Assembly (NCBI GenBank): GCA_013365325.1
Contig: JABVXV010000007.1
Coordinates: forward strand, 434,001-498,000
DNA length: 64,000 nt
Reading direction: 5' to 3'
From: Dipetalonema caudispina
Lineage: Eukaryota; Nematoda; Chromadorea; Rhabditida; Onchocercidae
The position numbers and the translations under genes are program-made. Positions 24,773 to 49,100 of the stretch are shown here, one piece after another. How positions within the stretch are numbered: the first letter of the stretch is position 1; each line of letters begins with the position of its first letter. The notes under the pieces are model-generated. The model did not search any database, was not told the DNA's origin, and worked only from the letters and a program-made list of their open reading frames with translations.

Positions 24773-27700
24773 ATGGACGATAATTTGGCAGATTATCGAC
24801 GATTTTGTGCCAATCGTTTGAAGCGTTTAGAACGCTGTAAAAAGACGAAAAGTTTTTGTAATTTGGACGACGAAGTTCCTTATCCATTTGTTAGCTCTGG
24901 TTCTGATCTTATGATGCTAAGGGGGTCGGAAATTTACGCCTCTCATGGTGGCAATATGACCTTTTCCAGGTGCTCTGAAAATACTGCTCTTTCTTCTATC
25001 AAATCAGAGACAGTCCCTTTCTGCTCAGGAACAAGCACATTTTGTGCTCGATCAACTACATCTCCCGTAACAAATATCCCTCAGTTTGGATCTACGGGAG
25101 TTTTTCCCATGAATTTTATGTCTTCAATAGCTGAAGCAAATCCAGCAAAACCTGCACTGATTACTGATTCATGGCTCCAGAATAGTCGGGAATGCACACC
25201 GGTAATATCTAACTTTGTGCAGACTGATAATGGAAGTGGCAACAATCTTCATTCATCTCCATCCTTATGCTCATCCTTAACTACTGCCTCATCAACTGTA
25301 TCATCACAATCATCAATGTTATCAACAAAGAAGCCAGAATTAGAAACGAGAATGACGATAACAGCTGTTAATAATGTTAATGATTATGGTGATTCTAATC
25401 GAAGAGCACAAAGAAATTTCGATATCCTACGCGAAAAAATGGTAACATTTTATGATTTTAAGTGTCTTTGAACTTTTCCTTTAGTGTCAATAACAATGAT
25501 AATTTTGAGTAACAAAAGTATCAAATTCTTAGACAGCTTCCTCATAATTTCATCCTGAATATTTTCTAGATTTTTAAGCTCTGCGCATTCGTAAGGAATT
25601 TTTTGCGTTGATTAGTAAAATTAGAGATTCAAACGAAGTATTTCTTTAAAAAGTATGGTATTTTATGCATATCCGAAAATCAAACAAATTATCAAATCTA
25701 AATTTGGAAATGTTTAAGGACAATTAGAGACAGTTCTTGGAATTCTGAAAAAATTTTCAGTTTTTTTTTTCATTTCCGTTAAATATTAAATATATTTCAT
25801 ACTGTATTAAAAATTTATGTATATTTATTTATTTATTAAGATATTAAAAAATAGAAAACAATATTAAAAAATTGTGTGAAATGGAGAGGAGGTGGTAGAA
25901 GAGAGAAGAAATTTCGTTTCACCAATAAATTTCATTTCATTTCTTTTTTTTTTGGTGCACTGCAAATTGCTAACACTTATTAGTTTTTGTCATGTTTAGA
26001 GAAAAGGTACACGTAATTTTATCCAAAATAATTAATGATGTCGAAGTGCAAAGAATGTTCACTGAGTGTGTTGGAATTTATTTGCAGTAAAGTTGAGAAA
26101 ACATTTCTAAAAGTACAGGACAGGTTTGAATGTAAGTAAAATTTATAGGAAGAAATAATTAATTTTAACCCTCTGAATGAAAAAGATATGATCGATTGCT
26201 TCTCTATCGCTTAATCCAATTATCTGTTGTTGATAGATTAATCAGCTTATCTCGAGGTTTTATTGCCTGTATTAATTCACTATTGAAGACAACTGCGCAA
26301 AATTTGAAACTTTTGCAATCGAATGGTTGTTTTGATTTGGTTCATGAAATACTGTTGAAGAACTTTAAGCTGAGGATGAACATAAAATTCATTTATTCGA
26401 AAATATATTTGATCAATTTGGAATTTATGATATGCCTTAATCCGACAAAGTTAGATTTCTCAATTATTGCAACTTTGATGCTTATGGAATGTAATTGGCA
26501 CCGTTTTATTGTGCTCGGCAATGTTTATAATTATGAATCATTGAGCATATAATATTTTGATGGATGGTAACACATTCCGAACAAACAATGACCGGCCGTT
26601 CAAGGTCATCTATCATTATTACCATAGTTTACCTATTTGTACGAAATGTGGAATGAACAATTACCAGCTGGAAACAAGACAGGAAGTGAGCTACTGCAAG
26701 ATTTTCTGATAATCACTGGCAATTGTTTGGCTACAAATAAATGATCATTTGGGCTATATGAACAGCGTGGGATCAGTTCATTAGCTGCTTGACCTTACTT
26801 CTTGGGCTTACTTCTCGTCAATAGATGATACATAAGATGAAGATAATATGCCTAATAAAGTTGATTGCTTAAGCATTACTTTGTTATGGAGTTTGTTTTT
26901 AAAAAAATCGTATAAGATCTCATGAAAATACGAAATTTTTGAGAAAGTTTGGTTCTAAACTTAGTTTGAAAATTCAGAAATTCAATTTTCCTAGAAAATT
27001 TTGGCAGTTTCTGAAATGGTATTTCTTATTTAGTAGTTAAATTTGACAGATAATTTCATTTCCATTCAGTTTTCACAGAAATTTTCTGGGACTCTAATGG
27101 AATTTTTTGGTCCACTATATTGTTTCTTCAACATTTAACATATCAGTAATTACTATATGATTTCCTTTGGATATTTCGTTCGGAAAATTGTGATAAAATC
27201 AGCAATAATAATAGAAGCGTAATAAATATTAATGTCAAAGAATATGGATAAAGAACTCGAAAGATCATGACCTGATTAATTTCGAATACTGTTTTTGACC
27301 GAGGTGAATAGTGAGATTTCGGTTTTCGCTTTTTTTACTTTTTAATTTCTATTTAATCTTTCTCCTGTAATCTACAGTCTAAAGACTTTTGCGCCTGTAT
27401 CGGACAGAACAGAGTAAATAATATCTTATACCCAAATTGTTTTGCAAGGATAACAGAAACGGAAATAGCGCAATAATAACTGTAAATTCATTTAACCTCC
27501 TCAATTGAACCAACAATAAATGGACGTATGGAAACATTTCCTTGAAATGCATTTATTGAATTTCGATTGCATCGCTGTGACAATACCAAAAGATGTATTG
27601 TTGCAATTGCTGAGACATATTGTCACAGATATCAGTCATCCTCTTTATTTTCGGTACTATGTGTTTGGGTGCAAACATGCATTCCGTACTGCTTTCAAAT

Positions 27701-28417
27701 GTAAATATGATAAATCATAACTTTCATTCTTAATCATTTCTTCTTTTTTACTATTTATTCCTCTTATTGAAATATTTAATTGTCTGTTAAAAAACATCGG
27801 TTACTTACTGATAATTTACATTTGTAAGAGCTTTTCTGAGATTCCTTTTTTCCACTTTCCCTTCTTCGTCATTTATTTGATAATAATAGGGATGATAGGA
27901 ATTGACAAATATGCAAATAATGAATGTTTCATTTCAATGGACTTGAAAGGTCACAGACATAGTGACATAGCACAATTTAATATTTACAGGAATGGGATAT
28001 AAGTATGGGACAAAAGGAACAAGATACATTAAATTGGAGCGTTGAGTATAATTAATGCTAGTTGAATTATTCATTTGTATGAAGAATTGAAAAGATTGTG
28101 GATTCAGATAAAACTCATTTCTAGTTTAAGCTTATATTTAAACAAAACCCTCTCTCTGAAGACAAACAAAATAGTGAATAAAACACTAAAATATATTTTC
28201 AGATTTCAAAACATGCCAAAGAATATTTGAATTTCAAAATAGACAGCGAAAAAATATCATATTAAGATAAACTGAACTTAATCACCCACTTTTACTACAT
28301 TACTATTGGAATAAATAAAGTATATTGATGATACGGTGTGTTAGGATGCGTTTGTTTTAATTTAAACAAAAAACGTGGACGATAAAAACCAGATGGGATA
28401 GTGTTTGAGAATGCAAA

Positions 28418-28464
<47 letters not shown>

Positions 28465-29800
28465 ATTAGGTTTCTTAAAAACGAGCAATGAAATATTAAC
28501 CTGAAAATGTTGAAGTTTTTAAGAATCTCCATTCTTTATTCTTTTTTATGAAATTATTTGTTAATGTTATTTTAATTGTTGCAGATCTCGCTGATGGAAA
28601 ATGATGTTCGTCTGCTACAACAGTTATTAGCACTTGGAGATTCCATTCAAGAATTGAAATCCAAAAGCCAAGCATATCATTGCCGATTGTCATTGAATTC
28701 CTTAGAGGAAGAAAATGATGACGATGAGGTTTGCAATAATTTTCTTTTAAAAAAGTCAATTGGTTGTTGTCTTGAAACTGGTATCTCTTGTCGTCGTTTC
28801 TACCTAAATGGCCAATGAATCCAAAAGTGATAGAAACCAAATCATTAGAAGTGTAGGAGTGCTTTTTTTCAAAATTGGCCTTGCTGCTACTAATTATAGG
28901 ACATAAATTCGTTAGAAAATGAAGTTATCATGAAGAAATTAATAAAATATTTCAAAAATGTGATGGTTTTAAGAATTATTACATTTCAATAAATTCATTT
29001 ACTATGCTCAAAACTGGGAGTTTTCTTTTGAATTGAGTGACCCATCTTTTTAAATTTCAGGAATGGTGGTCCAATGATAGGATGAAAAAAACATTCGATA
29101 ATTCGATATCAACAGTTACTAATTTATACGTGGATGATGAACCAAGGGAAAATCAAAACAAACAGTACTTTTCTCGCAAGAATTCCGTCCTTCGCATACC
29201 AATTCCACCAAGAAGTAGCAATCGAATGTCGACAAATGAAAAATTGGTATCATTTTTTAATGCTTTATTCCTTCTAATTTATTTTCAATAAATCTGGCGG
29301 ATATTTGGAATAAATCACTTTTGCTAATTCATTTCAATTTTAAAGGAAATTGAACATAGTTAAATAATTATAATTTTTTCTAAAAAGTACATTTTTTCAT
29401 GTTTCTTTCTTTTCCAAATTTTTTTGAATAAAAAAATTTGCCCCGTCATTTGTCGTTTCATAATTCCTAGCATCGTCGATTATCGCGATTGTCGCAGCGC
29501 TGCGAGCACTTGCATCAGCAACAGCAGCATGAATTGGTGGAAAATTCATCGCAGACCGAAGATGATGTTATATCAAGAAAAGATATCATACCGATCATGG
29601 CAACAACTTATCCTTCATCATGCCAAACTAAACCATTTCCACTGCATACTCCATCAACAGCAGTGACTATGAAGCAAACATTTGGTACCACGGATACCCG
29701 CATATCTAACGGTAGTATTGATAGCGGTATTCGGGATGAAAGCTGTAGCAATTCGTCTGCTGGTAGTTTAAGTCCATTCTTAAAAGACGAGAAATCCTAA
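24773..29800 (+). CDS. Leucine-repeat adaptor protein, LURAP1/FAM89-like
   Basis: Exons 24773-25441, 28585-28728, 29061-29246 and 29471-29800, all phase 0, give 442 aa. The diagnostic segment crosses the exon 1/2 junction: FDILREKM, then ISLMENDVRLLQQLLALGDS and IQELKSKSQ. It closely resembles the leucine-repeat helix of LURAP1 and FAM89/LRAP25 (pattern: L..E.. ..D..LLQQL..L.E.I). Vertebrate members link MRCK and related kinases to actin regulators (family knowledge). Exon 3 starts EWWSNDRMKKTF, perhaps matching the C-terminal WLQDAF-type motif of FAM89. The rest is low-complexity: a Ser-rich N-terminal half, a HLHQQQQHEL stretch, and a tail with NGSIDSGIRDESCSNSS. No signal peptide or membrane span is seen, so it is probably cytosolic. 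Start choice: the frame is open upstream with another ATG at 24734; 24773 was taken because an acceptor-like TTGCAG ends at 24759, fitting trans-splicing. Intron 1 is 3.1 kb. Confidence 0.78.
28415..28466 (+). repeat. (AAAT)13 microsatellite
   Basis: Thirteen uninterrupted AAAT units lie in intron 1 of the LURAP1-like gene, about 120 bp before exon 2. It is likely to vary in length between isolates. Confidence 0.95.
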
Positions 29801-32390
29801 TTTGTTCAACAGTTTTGTAAATATCTTTTACAAATTGAATAGTTTCCAATACTAACATTTTTAAATTCTTTGAAAAATCGCTTAACATCTTTTTTCAAAA
29901 ATGAGGACTAGCGGAAAATAGGAAACTTTGGGAAAGCTAAATTGTTGAAATTGGATGTACATCATGTTAAAAAAGTTCCGAGATTAAAACGTAATTCTCA
30001 TAAGAAGCAATCCAAATTTCAAATCATATCTTCTTGAAATGAAGTATGATCTGCGAATGGAATAAGAATTATGATATTTTTTATCAGATTTCCCAAACTT
30101 ACATAATTTATGGTGATATCATTGATTCGCGATAATTGCTTAAACTTACCTTTGTAATGCATTCATTACTAATTGTTAATTGTTTTTAGTATGTTTTCCT
30201 ATTCATACGACTTAGGTACTAATTTACTTTGGTAAAATTTCTTGAAAATCTATATAAAACACAATTTAGAAGCAGTATTTATTATGGCTATTTTAACAGG
30301 TGCGAATATTTTAATGGATGTAATTAGAAAGTCACTATTGTCTAATAAAGTGAATGTTAATCGGATTCAAAAGTTATTTGATGCGAGATTAAATAAAAGG
30401 ATGACTTTGATTTGTTCCACACATAGATCAGAATGTCTCTGATCGTCAAAAGTAATCAGAAAACCCAATTCAGTTCTACAAGACATCGAAATTGATTGAT
30501 TCAAATAGCAAACTGATTCAATTTTAGTAAATCATAAAATGTATACATGAATATTGCTGTATTAGAATTATGCGCCAATCACAATAACACTTCGGAGATA
30601 AGAATCGAATTTGTAAGTAACACCACTCTTTTTTAATTTCCATATCGATCATTTCAACTAAATATCACCTGCCAATCCAATTTTTATCCTATCGAAATGT
30701 GTTTCTGATTGATGCATAATTCCAGTACGGTGATATTCAGGAATATATTAGTGATTACTGTGATTCCATCCGAAATTAGAATTAAGAATCAAAGTGTTTC
30801 TTCTTTCCAATATTACCAGGAGCTCCTTTGATTGAAGTTTTCGGATTATTTCATTTAAAGGTTGATGACAGCTTTATTAAGAGAGAATTATTATCGGTTA
30901 AATTCCTATAATTTCGATAAAGCGCTGCTTCCCGGTGATAATTACCATTTAATCATGAAATAATTAGCCAGTGGCTACGCAATCGTCTTTTCGAAAAGCA
31001 ATTATTTAATTCGTAGTAATTATTTAATGGAAACAGAAATAACAACTTTATTTACGTTGTTTACTTTACTTTGCAAATAAAAAACTATGAAAAAACTATG
31101 AACAGATTAAATATATATTTACTTTCCTAAAAAAAGAAAAAACAGAACTCGTTTTACAGTTTTGTTATCAATGATGTGCTCTTCTGCACTTGTGATACAG
31201 GCGAACAGATTCTTGTATATAGCATTGTTATAATTGTTATCACTACGATTCATGTCAAGGTACATAGATTACCAATATTGTTTGTTTTTTTTCTACTCTC
31301 CCAGGTTTGATTTATGTAGGTAAAATAAGGTAATATTTTCTTGACGAAAAAAATTATTAGGTGCAATTAATGCTGTTATCGTCAAATATCAATGTCAGCT
31401 ATTAGCTATTAGTTATTTGGTTTGCAGTTGGCTGAAATTCATAATCCTTTGGCCATATTTGTCACTTAATAAAGTACTTAACGTTTATACAATAGCAAAG
31501 GATTTTAAATAATAATTCAAGTAACTAAATACCATTTGTACCAAATCAATATTTATCTTCAAGTATTCCTGTGCTTATCCAATAAATATTTGCAAAATAC
31601 TTAACGTTTATTGCTTGTAAAATAAATTTTGTGTTAATATCGCAACAGAAAAAGAAATAAGAGCGTTGGCGAGAAATCTTAAATCATTTTTCCTACCCAA
31701 ACAATTACTTTTGCATAAATCATTTTTTCGTTTCACCTTTCTTCCCGTATTGCTCTGCCTACTTTCGATATGTGTTATATTGTAAATTGATCACTGATTG
31801 AAAGCAATCATTCACATTCATTCCATTCATCTTTTTCATGTTAAGTTCTTTGATGCTTGATAGTATCGAAATGTTGACTCATTTACTATTGACAGCAGCA
31901 CCCATATGCATACATTACTATTTCATTTTTACTACGATAAACATATTTTGTATCGAAATGTACCCATTGATCGAATCAAGCAATCATACATCAGACGAGA
32001 TCATGGATCGATTTTTACTTTAAAGAATTAAAAAGTAGATATCAGTCCTAAATAATTTCTCGAATTTATTAATTGGTTAGCTTGTTTCTTAGTATTTAAG
32101 AACCAAAGTTTAGAGTGGTAAAATAACCATTAACCATCATAAGCCATATGTGATGTACCTATTTGTTGGCTTGTTATCTTCCAATAAGTACTCCCAAATA
32201 AGTCTATAAATTTTTTTCTACTAAAAAATAATGTTTTTCCCAGCTTCTTTTGTGCATTGCTGTTGTAATCACTACGTTTGCTCCTATCAGCAATTTCAAT
32301 ATTTGCATACAAACCGCTTCAATCAAAAGCGCCATTCTCTGTTGCAAAACTAACGAATCTTTGTGATGTTCACTCATTCCTTCTGATATT

Positions 32391-32434
32391 TTATCATTGA
32401 TATAGCACTTGTCATATCAATATATCAATGATAA
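32391..32434. repeat. Perfect 14-bp inverted repeat, 16-nt spacer
   Basis: TTATCATTGATATA at 32391-32404 is exactly complementary to TATATCAATGATAA at 32421-32434. It lies about 620 bp upstream of the MRP start codon, so it may be a regulatory palindrome or a small mobile-element remnant. Confidence 0.75.
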
Positions 32435-33042
32435 GATAGTAAAATGCGTTTTTCATGAAAAATTATGAAATACCCATTTCATTCTCTCTTCCTAAATTCT
32501 TAATGAGGAAACTATGACATTAGTTGGTTTTTATGTTCAAAAGGCAATATGAGTTTTTTCTGTATTCGGTCATGATCAGTACAGCATTGTATTGATCACT
32601 CCAACGACGAATTAAATTAATTAGACCTTGAAATTCCTATGCGATTTAAGCTATTTCCAATTAATCCCATATAATAAACAAACAAGCTTAAATACTCTGA
32701 ATTTATCACTCATCTCAATTGTTTCATATTATCCTTCATAATAAGCATTTCTTCTTGAAGTATACTTCTATTAAGGATACACTTTACAAAAATTTTTAGG
32801 GAAATAATTTATTATTCTCATACAGATCACATGAATTAATTTACAAAATTTCCATAATCCACATTTCGCACCCTTTCATTTCCATTTCCCATTCTCTCTA
32901 CCTTTTTTTTTTTGTATCAATTTACCATATCTGTGCATTGTAGTACAATACATACTATAGTATTGGGCACATGTGATTCATCTTCCATATTTAATTAAAT
33001 AATTTCAGTCTTCTGTCTAACAGTGAAGTGGTAAGAAATTTT

Positions 33043-33044
33043 AG
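33043..33044 (+). promoter_or_regulatory. Candidate trans-splice acceptor for the MRP gene
   Basis: AAATTTTAG ends at 33044, four bases before the first ATG at 33049, and no upstream coding exon is evident. This fits spliced-leader addition in nematodes. Confidence 0.45.
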
Positions 33045-33048
33045 CAGC

Positions 33049-45293
<12,245 letters not shown>

Positions 45294-46185
45294 ACTTTAT
45301 TTTCTATAAATATTGATGTTTAATGGACCTTATATTGCAATATTAATCAGTAGAATTTCCTCAAAATTCTATGCCCTGTACTATTTATGCTTAACAACAG
45401 TTAATGGAATTTTGCCTTGGTTGAAATTTGCAAACAATAAAGATGTTAGTATTCTATATCCATTCTAGACATAAACATTTTTATCACATTTCGAAATTGC
45501 GATGCTTTCAAGTGACCTTCAAATGAAAGGAAGAGCGCACAATGACTGTCCTATATTAGTAATAGGAACGATCTTCGGAATGAACAAGATAAATAACGAA
45601 GTTGGCAAGTAATTTAAGTGGTTCCATATATTGTACCATAAGTGCAAAACTTTATAATATTTCCCTCACTTTTCACCGACTGACATTACTTTGGTTTGAT
45701 GTGGAAAAATTAACAATTTGTCGGCATATCATAATTTGAAATTGGAAATATATTTATCATCTAAATGGGATTGGAATTGAAGAGCAGGATGAAATTCAAC
45801 AAATATTGCAAACCATGGATTATTTCACATTTGTTTGTTTGATTTAGTACTTATGAATGGGCAAATAGCATTTAAGATACCTTAACACGCACAATGTGCA
45901 ATGAAATACACGAAGCAACGCTGGAAATCATACTACGTTCAGGAAGGGTTTCTACAATAAGCTTTGTGATGTGCCATAGTACTTCTAAATAAAATTATGT
46001 GAAGAATGAAAGATTTGAGTTAGATGTAAGCGAATTACAAGAAAAGAGTAAGTGAATTTATTTTGAACGAAATGAAACTTTAGCAAAGTCAGAAAAAATG
46101 TAAGGATTAGAATAATTAAGGCGTGAAATGGATAATCACTTCATTAGGCCATTTGTCGTCCTCAGTTATTGTTAATTTGATGTAT
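45294..46185. other. Tail-to-tail intergenic spacer
   Basis: This 0.9 kb lies between the stop codons of the convergent MRP (plus) and Q/N/W-rich (minus) genes. It holds both 3' UTRs. No open frame of interest or structural repeat was seen apart from the poly(A) signal at 45436. Confidence 0.55.
45436..45441 (+). terminator. AATAAA poly(A) signal for the MRP gene
   Basis: This is a canonical hexamer 143 nt downstream of the MRP stop codon, followed by AT-rich sequence. It is the best candidate for 3' end formation of this transcript. Confidence 0.55.
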
Positions 46186-49100
46186 TTATTTAGAAACACT
46201 TTCATCCATACTAACAGATTGCGGTGGTGGCTCATCAACTTGAAATAGCAGTGGATTTGATAATCCGCGATTGATATCGTTCACCGATCCTGATTGCTGA
46301 AACATTTCCCGAAAAAAAGCTTTGAATAAGAACAGGAAAATTTAGTGGTGCAACAAGGGAATTATTTCGATTTTAGAAAGGATACTATACTTCTGCAGTA
46401 TTAGTACATATCGTGAATAACATCTAGATTCTACTATTCTTCGCAATTTTTAATCCTGTTTTTTTGTTTCGAAATGTTCTACAAACCTCCATAATTGAGA
46501 CCTTATTGAGTTCATCATCAATCATTTCCATGCCACCGCTGTTACCACTTAAGCCACTCTCAATCGGATGGATCGGTAGTGGTCGTTCTTGATGGAGCAA
46601 CTGCAACTGCTCTTGGTTATCATTCTTGAAATAAATAATAATCCATTAATACTTGTTCAATCAAACGCAGTATGTGTCACCTCCATTAAGCTATTACTAT
46701 ATATGACAGGTGGTCAATAGTACTATACTTGGTATATCAACGCAGTACTTACTGCTGGTTCGACTAGAAGATTGGAACTTTCAGTCCTTTTCCACTCATC
46801 GTTGTTAAAAATAAGTGGTGCAAATGTCCGGGGTACACTATCATCTGGTTCACTGCGATCCGGTAAGCTTGGACTTTGCTGAAAGGCTTCGTTTGAAACT
46901 GTGTTTATCTCTGACTGAATCTGTAATGAAAGAATGCCTATTGTGTAGTGTCTTTCAATACTTCTTTGTAGAGCAGTATGAAAGTTGAAGATGGAATTGA
47001 CGTAGAATATTGTTAAAAAATATTTACCGGGTTATTAGGATATTGTTGCGCTACTAGTGGTTGTTGCTTCTGTTGTTGGGTCCGAATCGATAGAGATTTA
47101 ACTTGATGCTCTAGGATCATTGGGCTTTGCTGCGAATCTGTTATCTACAAACAATGAGATTTTAGGTTAATATTCCATGGAATTCTTGCAAGAACTCAAA
47201 TAATTTCAAAGGGTAATCAGTACAATATTCTTAACCCTAAAAGTATTCTGGAAACCAGGATTTAACAAATACAAGTAAAAAAGAGGTACTTGAGGTTGCT
47301 GTTGTCCAGGACTTTGATCTTGAGTTTGTTGCGGTAGTACAGGTCCCGTCACTTCAAGTGATTGGCTAACAACAGTGTTCGCAATCGGCTGCTGCTGTAA
47401 CCGCTGGTTGTTGGTATGCCACTGGTTGTAGTATCGGATCCATTGATCGTTTGCATTGTTGTTGTAAATATAGTTGTTAACGTTATCACTAGTCAAAACA
47501 GCCTGGGTCATTCGTCCATCCAAATTATCTACAATATTTGCCTGAAAATGATTTGTCATTTACCATCATTCTTACTCAATCTCTCTTTTTTCATCAATAT
47601 TTACAAATGGTTTGATGAAGTTAAATAGCAAAACCAAAAAGCCATCGTATATTTAAAAACATTCCTCTTGAACGTTAATTACGGGAGAGATCCACAAAAT
47701 CATTAATTTGCTACGCTACATTAATGGTAGTTGATCTCTTCTTTAAAATGGTTTAAAATAACAACGGTTCTTCTTAATTACGAGGCAGTTTCAGACAAAT
47801 CATTAATTGTCATCATCTAACACTTTTTCTTCTTACTTGGGTACTTTTTCTTCTTACTTAGGAGATATTAGTACGGATAAAAAGGTAATTGATTGAGGAA
47901 GTATACCTCATAACAAAGACTTATTAGGCAAGCAACAATTTAGCTAGCTAATTGACCTGAAATGATCGATCTGCTTACCAGAGAATTTTCCCATATGCAA
48001 CTAAAGTCGAGCCTGTTATCAAGGTAATTATTGATGTTCAGAATGAGTTACCCGCTGAATATTCCAATCATTATTATTCTGGTTCATGCTTGCTTGCCAT
48101 GTTTGAGGATATTGAGACCAATGCTGCTGTTGCTGTTGTTGTCCTTGTCCTTGTCCTTGCCACTCATTTTGCGCCCACGGATTGCTTGTTCCACTCTGAA
48201 TATTATTTTGCCAGTTACCTCCCATTTGAACACTGTCCTGCCACTGGTTACCACTTTCCCAAATGGGTAAAGGATTCTGTTGCACTACAGGTGTGGGTAA
48301 ATGGTTATTTGACCATTGAATATTCTGCCACTGTGCAACTTTTTCGTTACTGTTCTTGTTGTAGACAGGAATAGGCCACTGTTGTTGTTTGCTGATCTGC
48401 TGGGCAAAGTTAAACAGACGAGGTTGAAGCGGATTGCTCCAAGCTATATTATTGTTGTTATCCCAGGCAGCAGGTAATAATTGTAATTGTTGTGAATGTA
48501 AAACTGGTCCCAGTACGAGCATTGGTCCACCTTTAGCCAAATCATCCTGCTGTGGTCCGAAAAATTGATTTCCCGATGTCTGGCTGAAAAATATAAAACT
48601 TGAGCACTGGATTGATTTAGTGGCCTTGAAAACTTTTTCGATGACTTCATTACACATAATGAATTAGTAATAATTCCAGATATCGAATTCACTTTAAGCT
48701 ATTGAAAGAGTATTTATTTAATTCATTTTTTACCTTTCCAAATTTGGGAAATTCCTTCCATATCTTTCATCGTTATTAATCACATTCCAACGCAAAAAGT
48801 CGGACAACAGAGTTGGACGAAAAGATGCCATATAATCAATCGGTTGTGGTGCGTTAATTACTGGTTGAAGTTGACTTTCATCTGACCCATCGAGCAACTA
48901 CAATGACTTAATCTAAGCAGTTTTTACTAATTACGACTGCCTAGTAGATGAAATTAAACTCAATGAAATTTGGTATTGATTACAATATTTTAAAACTAAA
49001 ATTATTGTTAAATGAAATTCGGTACTATATGCCTTGAAAAGAAAACGATACATTAGTAATTTATGTAGACAAGAATCGTTTTCATTGCAAATGGTATAAC

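Larger units (their letters stand above)
29801..33048. other. Intergenic region between LURAP1-like and MRP genes
   Basis: This 3.2 kb lies between two genes on the same strand. It is AT-rich; open frames such as those near 30242 and 31838 have no splice context or recognisable similarity. A perfect inverted repeat lies at 32391-32434. A short motif, TACTTAACGTTTAT, occurs twice, near 31475 and 31596. The MRP promoter should lie in the right-hand part. Confidence 0.5.

Noticed and set aside
48031..48374. Open frames of 79 and 94 codons on the plus strand
   Set aside because: They are antisense shadows of the Q/N/W-rich exon at 48583-48052; the CAA/CAG-rich codons of the real gene leave the opposite strand free of stops, giving Leu/Val runs.
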